In this document: positions 1 to 11,800 of the stretch, piece by piece | How the letters are laid out: every line of letters starts with the position of its first letter | Numbering within the stretch: the first letter of the stretch is position 1 | DNA from: Auanema rhodensis | Taxonomy: Eukaryota > Nematoda > Chromadorea > Rhabditida > Rhabditidae | Reading direction: 5' to 3' | DNA: 64,000 nucleotides | NCBI GenBank assembly: GCA_964057225.1 | Contig: OZ059896.1 | Location: 6,324,001 to 6,388,000 of the forward strand | Made by a program: the position numbers and the translations under genes | The notes under the pieces: generated by a model | The model's database searches: none | What the model saw: only the letters and a program-made list of their open reading frames with translations | Told to the model about the DNA's origin: nothing

Positions 1-479
1 ATTTTAGGTTTTTAAATATTTTTATTGCTTTAATCTCATTTTTTTTGAAGTTAAATCGACTAATATTCTATATTATTGAAAATCTAGTTTTTTTTTTATT
101 TTATATTAGTTTATTGAAGGATTTATTTTAGAATTGTTCCTATCTTTCAATACTTTCAATGTTTTTTTTTTTCAAATAAAAAAAATAGTTTTGGTCAGAA
201 ATATGTTGTTCTACTCTAATATCTTATACTTATACAAAAACCTTAAAAATTTTTCAATATTTTTGACAAAAAATTTAAAATTTTACGATACCCTCAAGTT
301 TCATTTTGAGCTCATTTTACACTAATTTCTGAGCACTGCTTATCTCAGTGCAACAGAAATCTCTTTACTTCACCTATATGAAACCTATTTGAAACGTTTT
401 CTGTTTTAAAATATTCAATTGATTAATAAATTTTATTATTTTTTACTATTTAAAGAAATATTAGTGTTGGGTAATTCAG
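1..479. other. AT-rich intergenic DNA upstream of alp-1
   Basis: Very AT-rich sequence with long T runs. A 63-codon open frame at 134-325 is low-complexity Phe/Leu/Asn and has no splice context. The last bases before the gene contain a TTCAG acceptor at about 475-479, ten bases before the ATG at 490, as expected for a spliced-leader site. No other feature is seen. Confidence 0.7.
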
Positions 480-492
480 TTTCCTAATCATG
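475..492 (+). promoter_or_regulatory. probable trans-splice acceptor of alp-1
   Basis: The sequence GTAATTCAG ends at about 479 and the ATG follows at 490. Nematode spliced-leader acceptors typically lie within about 10-20 nt of the start codon. A cis-spliced 5' exon further upstream would look the same, so this is an inference. Confidence 0.45.
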
Positions 493-2415
493 GAAACAGT
501 CACTGTTCGAATGGCACGTGGCGAACGCCATATTCCATGGGGCTTTGGAGTAACTGAAGGTCCAAAAGGAGAATCTATTATAGTAAATGTAAGTTTGAAC
601 ACTAATTATATGAACTAAATATGTGAAGTAAAATATTTTATTTTATTGTTGAACATCTGGATTTAATTAGTTTTTCCTCTTATTTATTCCTTTATGTCAA
701 TTAGCTATTTGAGATTTTTTTAAACCCAAAGAGAATTATCTAGATTTTGAAAACTTTATAAACAAATGAATAATTTTTATTTTTTAAAATTATTTGTTAA
801 ACAGAAATGTTTAATAGTTTCTTCAAGTTTTTTTTTTCATTTGTTTTATTTTAAAGAAAAATGGAGAGAACAGATATAAAGATTACTGATAAAAAGATAT
901 TAAGAAGAGATAGAATAGTGATTGAACACAAAAAAAAAAGAAAAAGAAGCAATTACTTCAATTTCAATCAGTGATTAGATTGTATTGAAATTTCATTTTT
1001 TAAATTACAATATTAAAAACTTTAAACATTTTCTTTTATTTTAATATTATTAAAATATAATAATTATATTTTATTCAGGTTGTTGGAGGATCTTTAGCTG
1101 ATAGAGCAGGATTGAGAAATGGTGACGAAATTGAACAACTTGAAGGATTAAACAACTTGGATATTAATGCTGTTGATCGCCTTCTTGTAACATCAAGAGA
1201 ACGTATTGAGCTTATCGTACACAGGTATGTGATTTAAAGAATCAACATATCCATGTAATATACATATGTATCTATCGTAAAATCTAATCGGTTCCGAAGA
1301 ATTATGAAATATGGTTTAAACCTTTTCCCGGATATAGTAGAATTATAAAAATATATTTAAATAATCATTGAAATTATTCATTAACTATATTTCGTATGAT
1401 TAATCAATTTAACTCAATATTCCCTTCTTTTCTCTTTCTCACTTTCATTTGATTCATTCAATTATAAATTTCACTTTCTATTAATGAATATTAAAAGCAT
1501 TTATCTTACCTTATAAACAGTTGAAGAATTGAAGAATGAAAGAGAATCTTAATTATTCCTTTTATGAACTGTTCGTATTTTCTTTTTCGATCTCTTTACC
1601 ATCAAATTGTAGTTCATTTCTCTTTCTCTCTTTCTTTCTTTTTCTTTATCTCTCTTATTCAATACATATCTTTATCTATATCTTTATATTCTCTAACCCC
1701 CCTTTTTCTATTTTCCTATAATGTATATGAAAACATTTTAGAAGTCATGTAGAGAGATATATACATACATATATGTACATATATCTATCTATCTATATAC
1801 ATATATACATATATAGATATTATAGATAATTTTCTCTTTTTGATTGGAATGAATGATAATATGTAAATTAGGCCACACATGGTATACACCCTAAGGCGTT
1901 TCTTCAACAACCTTTTCTTCAACACCCATCCTTCCTCTTTCAAATTGGGTGGAGCTGACTTTCGACGATTAACCTTTCTATATCTTCTATATTCTATCAA
2001 CTTCTATACATACATATCTTCGATTCAAATATAAAACTAAAAATTTATTTACTATTTTTATTTTTTTATTAAAATAATAAAATTATTATGGTTGTATTAA
2101 CTTCAACTCCGAAGCCATGGTATATTTAAAAAATTTTTTTTTAATATTTTCAAATACTATTAATTGATTTGATTAAACATTTGATTTTAGGCAATCAGGA
2201 GCAACATCGCAAGCTCATCATTTGGCTCATCATCATCAAGAACAGCAACAAGCACGTGTTTGGAGACCAGATGTTAAAGAATCTGGTGATGAACAGCGTC
2301 CTTATCATGTATCACTTGAACATAGCAGTGATGTAAGTGTATTAACGATAGATGTTGAATTTTAAATTTAAAAAACAAAATAAAAAAATAATTACATATC
2401 GTTATAAATAAATAA

Positions 2416-2446
<31 letters not shown>

Positions 2447-5400
2447 GAAAGTTATGATAAGTTAGGATCTTTCTATTTCGAATAACATTGATTATCATCC
2501 AATTGTGTCTGATAATTGGCCTTATTTTTCTCAAATCTCATTATCTGTCTTATATTTTCTCTTTTTCTTGTTCAAATGAATTAGAAAGATAAAAAACTTT
2601 ATCAATTAAGAGATTAATGAACATTTGACGATTTATTACAACTTTTTCAACATATTCAGATTATTTTTTCTTTTTAGTCAAGACCACCTGAAGGTTTTAA
2701 CTCATCGGCTTTACCTTTCCAAGCTGATCCCAGAGTTAAACATCTCCAATATAATTCTCCAATGGGATTATATTCCAATGCTAATGTTGCTGAAAGTTAT
2801 AATCAGCAAACTGCAGGATATGTTGATTCTCAAGCGTAAGTTAAAACTTTCTTTTTCTTTTCACTTTCAAACGTATAATTATTAAAAATATTTTTATATG
2901 AATACAGTACATTTACAATTTTTATTATAATTTTCATAAAATAATGAGATAGTTATATGTATATTCATGAGTTATCATCAAAAGGCATATCAATTATATT
3001 TATCATTTCATCCTATTTCTTAATTTTTCTGAAAATAAAAATATAACTTATAAGAAAATAATAAAGAAAATCAAAAAATAATACCTCTTCCGGTTTTATT
3101 GCTTCTTCTTCTTCTACTTTTGGTTCATTTGTATCTTTTTGAATTTCTTGTTTTATTTCATTATTATCAATCATTTCATCTGGTTTTGTTACTTCAATCA
3201 TATCCTTACCAAGATCATTTGTAACTTCTTTTAAATTAGCATTATTAACTTTATCTTCTGATTCCTCTGATTCAGAGACTATTTCACTAGAATCAGCAGG
3301 TTTCAAATTTCTGAATTCTTTTGAAAATTTAACTTCGAAATCTTCAGCAAGACGATTTAAAATATCTTTTTCGTCTGTTGTCAGATCTTTTAATGCTTTT
3401 GCAATCTGAAAATTTAAAAAAAAAATCAACAATTAATAATTAAATTCACATATTCTCTGACAATGTCTCGATTCTCAAATAGTCCACCTTCTTTAAAAAA
3501 GTCAAAAAATGATTGAGCAGCTTCTTTCGTCTAAAATATTTATATATAAATTATATAAGTTATTAGCTACTATTCCTATAATTTTGAAACTCAACTTATA
3601 TACATATGAAAGAAATTTTATACGAACTTTGCAACTTGTGAAATTAAAATTTACCTTTCCGTTTAATTTTTCAATAGACTTCTTAACATCATCAACAATT
3701 TTTATAAAAGATTCCTATAAATAAATATTAAATTAATTATAATTAAAATATAATATAATACCTTATAATTTCCTCTTAAACTATCTAATGTTTGATTAAA
3801 TGCTTTTACCTTTTCTACACTATCTATTCCAGAATCTTGTAAAATATTTTTGAGCTAAATATCAATTTAGTGTTCCTCTTTTTATAAAATAATCTTACAT
3901 CTGTAACCATTTTTTGATTATATACTCTATCTTCCATAGGAAGTTCTGAATCATTATCAGCTGGACGAGCATAGACGGATGAAATGAAAAACAGAATACA
4001 GATTAAGATTTGCATTTTTTTCCTTAAAATTATAAAAAATAAAAACAAATTGCAAATTAAAGTTTGAATAGAATAAGAAAACTAAAAATAATTTTTTTTC
4101 CATTAAACATATGTATATGTATGTATCTAGAATACCTTTTATACTTATTTCATATAATCTCTTATAGATAGACTATCCCATTTTATCCTTTTTTTTGTTC
4201 AAAAACGAGAATTATGATGATTCATTGAAAATTTAAATTAATCTCTACTTATATTACTTTATAATAGATTTTAAAATATTTTAAAATCAATTAGAAAACA
4301 ACTATGTTGTTTCTTAACATTTTTTTATTTTAATTAATATATTTTATTCAGTTCCCATTGAATATTCCTATTTCAGTGCTCAACATGCTCAAGATCAACC
4401 CAGCTATCTTCGTAGCGAAACATTACGTCTCGTAAAAGAGCAGGAAGCTCAAAGAGGTTTGTTTGATTTTCAAATTTCTTTTTAATATTTAAGAAGAAAA
4501 ATATTTTAACGAAAGCCATCATCATCTCATCTTTCAATTGATTTGTAAATCAAACCCAACGATAGAAGAAAGAAAAAATAGAAATTATATACATACGTCA
4601 ATATGAATGAATAGTATTATTCAAAAAATTTGGTTATATTCTAAAAATTTAAACAAGATTAGAATTGAGGTCGCCAAGAGATTACGCAAGATTTCTACTC
4701 TTAAATCTCTATTTCATTTCTCATTTCAACAAATTCTACAATACAAGTGAAAGAGGGGAGGAAGGTTTCAGAAGGAAATAGAAGAGAAATATGATTTTTA
4801 CAATTAAATCAACCGGTTACTCTAGATCTCATGATGGTAAAGATTATGATGACGATGATAAACCTTATAAACTATATACAAATATTGTTTGGAAGTTTTA
4901 AAATTAATATTTCGGTTCAATTTTATTGTGCGGGAATATAAATTTAAATAAAAAAAAAGAATATTTATATTTAATATTTATTGATAAATGTAAATTCCAT
5001 AAAATAAAAATATAATTTTAAGGTCCTCCAACACTTTCACAGCATCCAAATCCTGCTGGTCTTCCTCTATGCTTTGTGTGCAATCGTAAAATCTTGTAAG
5101 TTCAATTTTCACTTCTTTCCATTGAAATCAAATGTAAAGTAGAAAAGTTTGTGATGTTCTATAAGAAATTACAAAGAATATTATATTTAGATATATATAT
5201 ATATTCATATATGTATATTGTATAATATTTATAAGACAAACTTGTAATACAAATACTAAAACAGAAGATTATCTATGTTTTTCAAAGCAATATTATCTTA
5301 ATATTATCTTAATGATATTAATATGAAAAACAAATAGGAAAATAGCTTTTTCTTACTGCTGGGGAAAATAAGAATTGCTCTCTTTCTCTCACACACGCAT

Positions 5401-5531
5401 ACTCAAAGTTTTTTTTTAATATGAAATAATTTAGATGTCACTCACTCTTCTACTCTCGCTCCCTCTTAATTAATATTTAAGAATCACAATCTATATATGT
5501 AACTGTCTTTCATATATCATCTTGTAACCAC

Positions 5532-5586
<55 letters not shown>

Positions 5587-6365
5587 CACACCTCTCTCTC
5601 TCTCTCTCATTCATTGAGATTGCTCTGATTGCTTATAAGCCTTAACAATGTTCATCCAAGTAGAATAGTGCCTCCTGTTCTGTAGTACCGTATGCGACGA
5701 GGAGGAATTGCTACAGCAGCTTCACCTTCGAATAATGGCTCTGAGGCAGAATAGCCTTAATTATAAAATCAATGCTTCAAATATAATGTAAGTATTTACG
5801 GGCATTATCAATGAAATCTTCAGATCTACGAAGACGGCCCTCGAAGGCGCTTACAGCCATAGAAATCTGAAGACAACCCCTACCATATAGTTAACATATA
5901 ATGTATTACCTGTACAAGACTGATAACCAGTACAAAGAGCAAAACTCGCACGTTCATTTTCCTATAAATAATTCAATTTCGAAATTGAAATACACTATGT
6001 TATGAGATATATTAAGAATATCAAGTAATGTAATATGAAATCCATGAGAAGATAGGAGGGGGGAGGAGGTTTCCTATCCTCTAAATTTTTCATCTGATTA
6101 CGAAGGAATGCTATATGATGAGAATATTTAGAAATTCTTCTTTGGCCATTCAACACATCTTTTCATAAAACTCACGAATAACTCATTGAATTTATGTGGA
6201 AAAAAGGTGATAATCGTTTTTGATTCACTTGAAATATCGAAAGACGTCAGGTGACATATAAAATTAGAAAGATAATCAAATTTCTTCTTTTTATATAAAT
6301 AGAAAAGAATTTTTTATGCAAAATCATAATAGCCTTGTATTAAAAAAAGTTAAAAGGTGAGATAG

Positions 6366-6434
<69 letters not shown>

Positions 6435-8797
6435 AATAAAAAGTGAAAAAGAAAGAAAGAAACATAAATTAAGAATTAATAACTGAAAGATAGTAAAAAT
6501 ATCAACCATTCTAAATTTCAAACTTTTGGAAAATAAGATGTAGTCACGTAAAAGTTCACGTAAAATGAGAATGAACATAAATGGAAAATGCGATATTCGA
6601 GAAATTATTCCGGATATATCATCATCGAAAGAGAAACTTCAAGTAAATATATAAAAAAAATAAATATATGTATATATATTTATATAAGTTATATTACTAT
6701 ACATTATAGTTAATTTAGTTTTATATAATATTCTAATATTTATGTTTATTCAAAAGAAATTTTCTTTTTTTGATGCGGAGGTGACGATAAGACGGATGGT
6801 AAAATGAACATCATCCGGTTTCTACTAAAACATAGTTGGTTTCATGGCAAATGAATATGAGTTATCTTATATATAGTTATATATCTATCTATATATTGTA
6901 AAATAAGAAGAAAATAACTAGTAAAATAACTTTTTTATACTTTTATATATAAAAATATGTTAAAAATGAAATAAAAAAGAACAACAATTAAAAATAAGAT
7001 TAAAAAATGATAAGATCAATCTTATTTCAATAAAAGAAGTATATAAAAGATATACTACTTATTTTTATTTATTATAATACAAAGAATATTTATTAAAAAT
7101 GAAAAATAATAATATTATATTAAACTTTAATCAAAAATGAATGATTATCAAAGAATTATATCTATAGCTATAAGATTTCTTTAAATATACTTATAGTATA
7201 GTTATATAGTTATATGTATTCAATTCATAGAGCATTTATACATAAATCTGAATCGAAAAACTTCTGGAAAAAACAACAAAAAACTTTTTTTCAGAGGAGT
7301 TATGGCTAGAGCTGCTGGGCATGACCTGCATGCGGATTGTTTCCAATGCGCTACTTGCGGCAATAGCTTAAAGAATGTTGGACATCATTTTGTTGAACGT
7401 AAGCTTGTTTTTACTGTTTTATTTTACATTTTTAGTTGAAAATTAAAATTAAAATCCGATGAAAACAGAAGAATGAACAAATGAACAAAGTGAATTCGTT
7501 ACATTCGGGAAAAAAACAGAAAAATCCATCGTGAATTTAAACATTTAATCGTGGAAGAAAATACCAATGAAACAACATTTTGAATATTTAACATATTCTT
7601 GAAAATTATTTGTATTTTTTTATAAAACTGACAATAATTTTTATTTGAAATGAAAATGTAAGAGAGAGAAAAAGAGAGAGAAAGATAGAGAGAGAAAGAA
7701 AGAGGGAAAGAAAGAGAGAGTCAACACGATTGAACGAAGAAGGAAAAGATGAATGAATAACGGTTATGATGAAGTGAAATGAAATAATTTAATGTGCCAG
7801 TTAAAATGAGTTTTAAGTTGATTAGGTTTCTAAGCTTCAAATGAGCTTTCTTAAACTTGTGAATTTGAACTGAAACTAACAAAAGCGGAAGAAGTTTCAT
7901 TGCTTTATGAAGATGTAAAGACATCGTAATGTAAATTGGTCATTCCTTTAAGAGAGAAAAGTTGAAAGAAAAGAGGTTCAGGAGAACTAAAGGGGATAAA
8001 GATAAAATTACATTGAAGCTAAGAGAATGAATAAGAAGTTGGAGATGAAGGGTTAAATGAAAGTCAAGTTTGTTAGGAGGTAATATGAAATAAAGAAAAG
8101 GGAGGGGGTGGTAGGGGTGGAGCTGAGCTAATAGGAGGAGCTTGTGAGAGCTCTAATACTAGTTTACGTACATATTCAGCTTAATATTGACTATATACGG
8201 TAATAAGAAAATAAGAAAAAGCAATAAGAAGAGTAAGAGAAGAAGAGAAATGATGTCATCACTTGTTAAAAGATACTTGTATTATAATAAAAAATCTTTT
8301 AATGAAATTTTATAAAAAATTGATTATATTTTAATAAATATAAATAATCTATATATTATAAAAAGATTAAAAAAATAAATTTATTAAATTTTGAATGAAA
8401 ATCTAAAATGATATTCTATAGAATGATATTTAAGATAAATTCTATTGTGATATCCATGGACGTCAAAAGAAAGGTTTGACTTCAGCTGGTGGACCAGGAA
8501 TAGATCCCAATTTGGTTGTGTAAGTATATTCATTTGTTACTAAACTATTCTTAAATAAACACATAGTTTATATACATAAATATATAACTAAGTAGATGTT
8601 TAATATTGTATTGTCTGAGTTCTCATTTGTTTATAATTAAAATAGAACTTATGAACTTTTAATGAGAACGACAACAAAACTTTTGAAATAATTAAAAAGA
8701 TAACAACATTCGTAGTACATAAGTTTATACTTACTTACTTACTTATATCATATAACTTTATCTAATTTTCATTTATATTTAAAAATATCTGACTATA

Positions 8798-8843
<46 letters not shown>

Positions 8844-11800
8844 TATATGTATAATAGGTTCAGAAAAATAAGTAAAAAAACAATTTGAACTGAGTCTTTT
8901 GTATTAAATTGCTTTTCAAATCATAAATCTTTTCATAAATAAGGTAATTTTGATGAAATGTTCAAGATCGATTCAAATATTCAATATTTGGCTAAGGTCA
9001 TTCTTTTTATTTTTTTGAATATAACAGTAATGTGATCTATATCTTCGAACAAAACTAAAGATTGGAAAAATATTTCAAAAAGCTTATGAATGAGATCATA
9101 AAAGGATGTATGAAGTGAAGATGTAAGAAAAAAACTTTATAAATTCAGTATTACTCCTATTCTACAGATCAAAAATGAAAATTTTTATGAGAGTACGATG
9201 AAGCATATAAAGTTTTTGAATTAGAACTTGAAGTTTTATGATTAAGTACATGATGTAATCATAATCCTCTTCTTCTTTTTTTAATTAAAAGATACTGATG
9301 TCATTACTATCTTGTAAAAAAGTAAGAATATTCTATTCAATATTTTTAATTTTATATATTATAATATTAAGAAGAAAACTATAATAATTATTTACATATA
9401 TAGATATATATAAATATATTTTAATATATAAATTATACTTATATACTTATTTTATAATATTCAAATTTTTTCAATATATTTCAGTTATATGATGCGAAAT
9501 TTAAATTTTCGTATTAACCTAAAAACTAATATTTATGAAAAATAATGTTTATTTCCAGACAAACACCACCAACTGCAGCTCATCCTGTACGAGTACAGGA
9601 GAATGTTCAATCATTCTATCAGCCAAATATTCTTACCAGACGTCAACCGACAACACCAATTCAAACTAATAGTTATACATCTAATCATCAGATTAATGTA
9701 AATCTTACAAATCCAAAAACACAAGGACCAATCAGGTAATTTTTGAAATATTCTTTTCCAAAAAAAACAACAAAAGAAAAAACTGGAATTATTATTTTAT
9801 AATAAATAGAAAATAATATCTTAAACTATATTAATTTACTAAAAATTAATTTTCAAAATAAATTAATGAAACAAAGAAAAAAAATCAAATTTCAAAAATT
9901 GTCATTTATTTTTTTAATAAATACTATAAAATTAAAAGAATTTTTGTTATTTAAATGTATAAATTCATATTATTTTGTCAAAATAAAAGCACAACTAAAA
10001 TACAATTTAAGTAATTGCTTTGTGAACTGAACTTCAATTTTTAGTTTAAAATTCTAAGAAAAATATCTCGGACTATTATTCTTAGTCTGGTCATTTGTTA
10101 CCAGTCTTCATCAAATATTAAAAGAAAAAATATTAAAATACTATTGCAGTACTACATTATAGATTAAAAAAAACTATTTGTAAACTAATAATAGTAAATG
10201 AATTAGTTTAAGAAATAAGAAACTGATCTTTAAAGCTCTAATTATGTAGCTTCTTTTATGACTTTGAAGCTTAATTATGTTGTTGAAAACGTCCTTCAGA
10301 TCATCAATTTTGAAATTCAATTGCATAGTAGTACTGAGAAAGAAAGAAAAGTTCAATAAAGGTCTTAGAATTCAATTACCTTAACAGAATTAATGTTTTT
10401 TTTTTTGTATTAAAAATGTATTAAATGATTTTGAACTTTGAAGACAAAATTCAGAGAAATATTTGTAAATGCATGACAATTTTGAATAAAATGAGAACAT
10501 TAAGAAATAAAAATAATTTATGAAATTATATTTTTTAACTATTTTATATAATTATTCATAATGTCATTTATTTAATCTGTTGTAGTCCTGCTCAACGAGG
10601 GGTACCAACCAATAATATCTATGCTGGTGATCATGGTAGCTCTTCCAATGTGTCTCCACGAAGCTCGTCTTTCAACTACCAGCATCAGAATAGCTCTGCT
10701 CAACCTCAGATACAGCAGCAGCATCAACAGCATCAGCATTTGGAAAACTCTCGACCTCAATATGGTGGCAACACTGGAGTTACATCAACTAATTATAGCT
10801 ACAACTCCACTTCAACAGCTACTTCGGGAGCTGTACCAGCCCCACCAACTCAAGCACCACCACCTTTGCCAACAAATAATCAACGTGAGTTGTCTAGTTT
10901 TATACAAACCATAGATTTATGTGCATTTGCTTTGCTTTATGTTTGAGTTTTGCATGATTTTGTCGTTTAATTTCTATTTTTATTTGTTAAGAAGGGCTTG
11001 AAGTCAACACATGTCAACCTCTTCAACACCCGCATCATCTAGAAGTTATACAATCAGATGCTGTCTATGTCTCACCACGTCCACACGGTACTGTCTAGTT
11101 TCCTTGTCCTTCGTATGAAAACACTTATTTATGAAAACAAAAATATAATTTTTATCAAATATTCAATTAATAATCTATGTCCATTTGTCTATTGTCTGTT
11201 CTCTTTTAGAATCTCGTGTACCTGCCTCAGTTCGAAGCGCTGTCTCGCCCCGTCCGGGACGAGCGCCACGTAACTGGCCACCAGCGCCATCAAACCCTAC
11301 ATTGAATCGTTATTGGATTATTGATCCCGTTGGACAAGCAAACACTGAAAAGAATATCAATAATCAACCGAAATCGTTGCAAGAGCTTATACAACAAGAA
11401 GAACAAGCTCAACCATCTCGTTATGTCGAATCATACATAGTGCCTTCCAAAGAGAAACCGAAACAAGATAATACCAATCAGATTGATGCAAAAGAACCAA
11501 AAATTCATGATGGAATTCATTGGACAGTAATATCTGGTCCAGTCAAAGTGCTTCCAGATACAATACCACCAGCTACTCCTATACCATCTCCCAGATTGAA
11601 ATCACCTGCCCAGGATTCAATGCCTCCTCTGTTACCACAACTAAAGGTTTCAGAAGTATTAAGTAAAGATATTTCTGAAGTTGTTTCTAGTACAACAAAT
11701 TCAAGAACAAATATATTATGTAATAGATCTACTGCAAATAATTTACCAGTTCGTTCAATTGGAGAAATAGCAACAGATAAAAACGTCATTCCGAAAATAG

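Noticed and set aside
1536-1752. Two overlapping Phe/Ser/Leu-rich frames in alp-1 intron 2
   Set aside because: Pure consequence of C/T-rich low-complexity DNA.
6324-6578. Poly-(Leu-Ser) antisense frame
   Set aside because: Created by the (GA)n microsatellite at 6370-6431.
7721-7924. 67-codon antisense frame beginning like a signal peptide
   Set aside because: No splice partners, AT-driven composition, and no dibasic or cysteine pattern; probably chance in intron 7.
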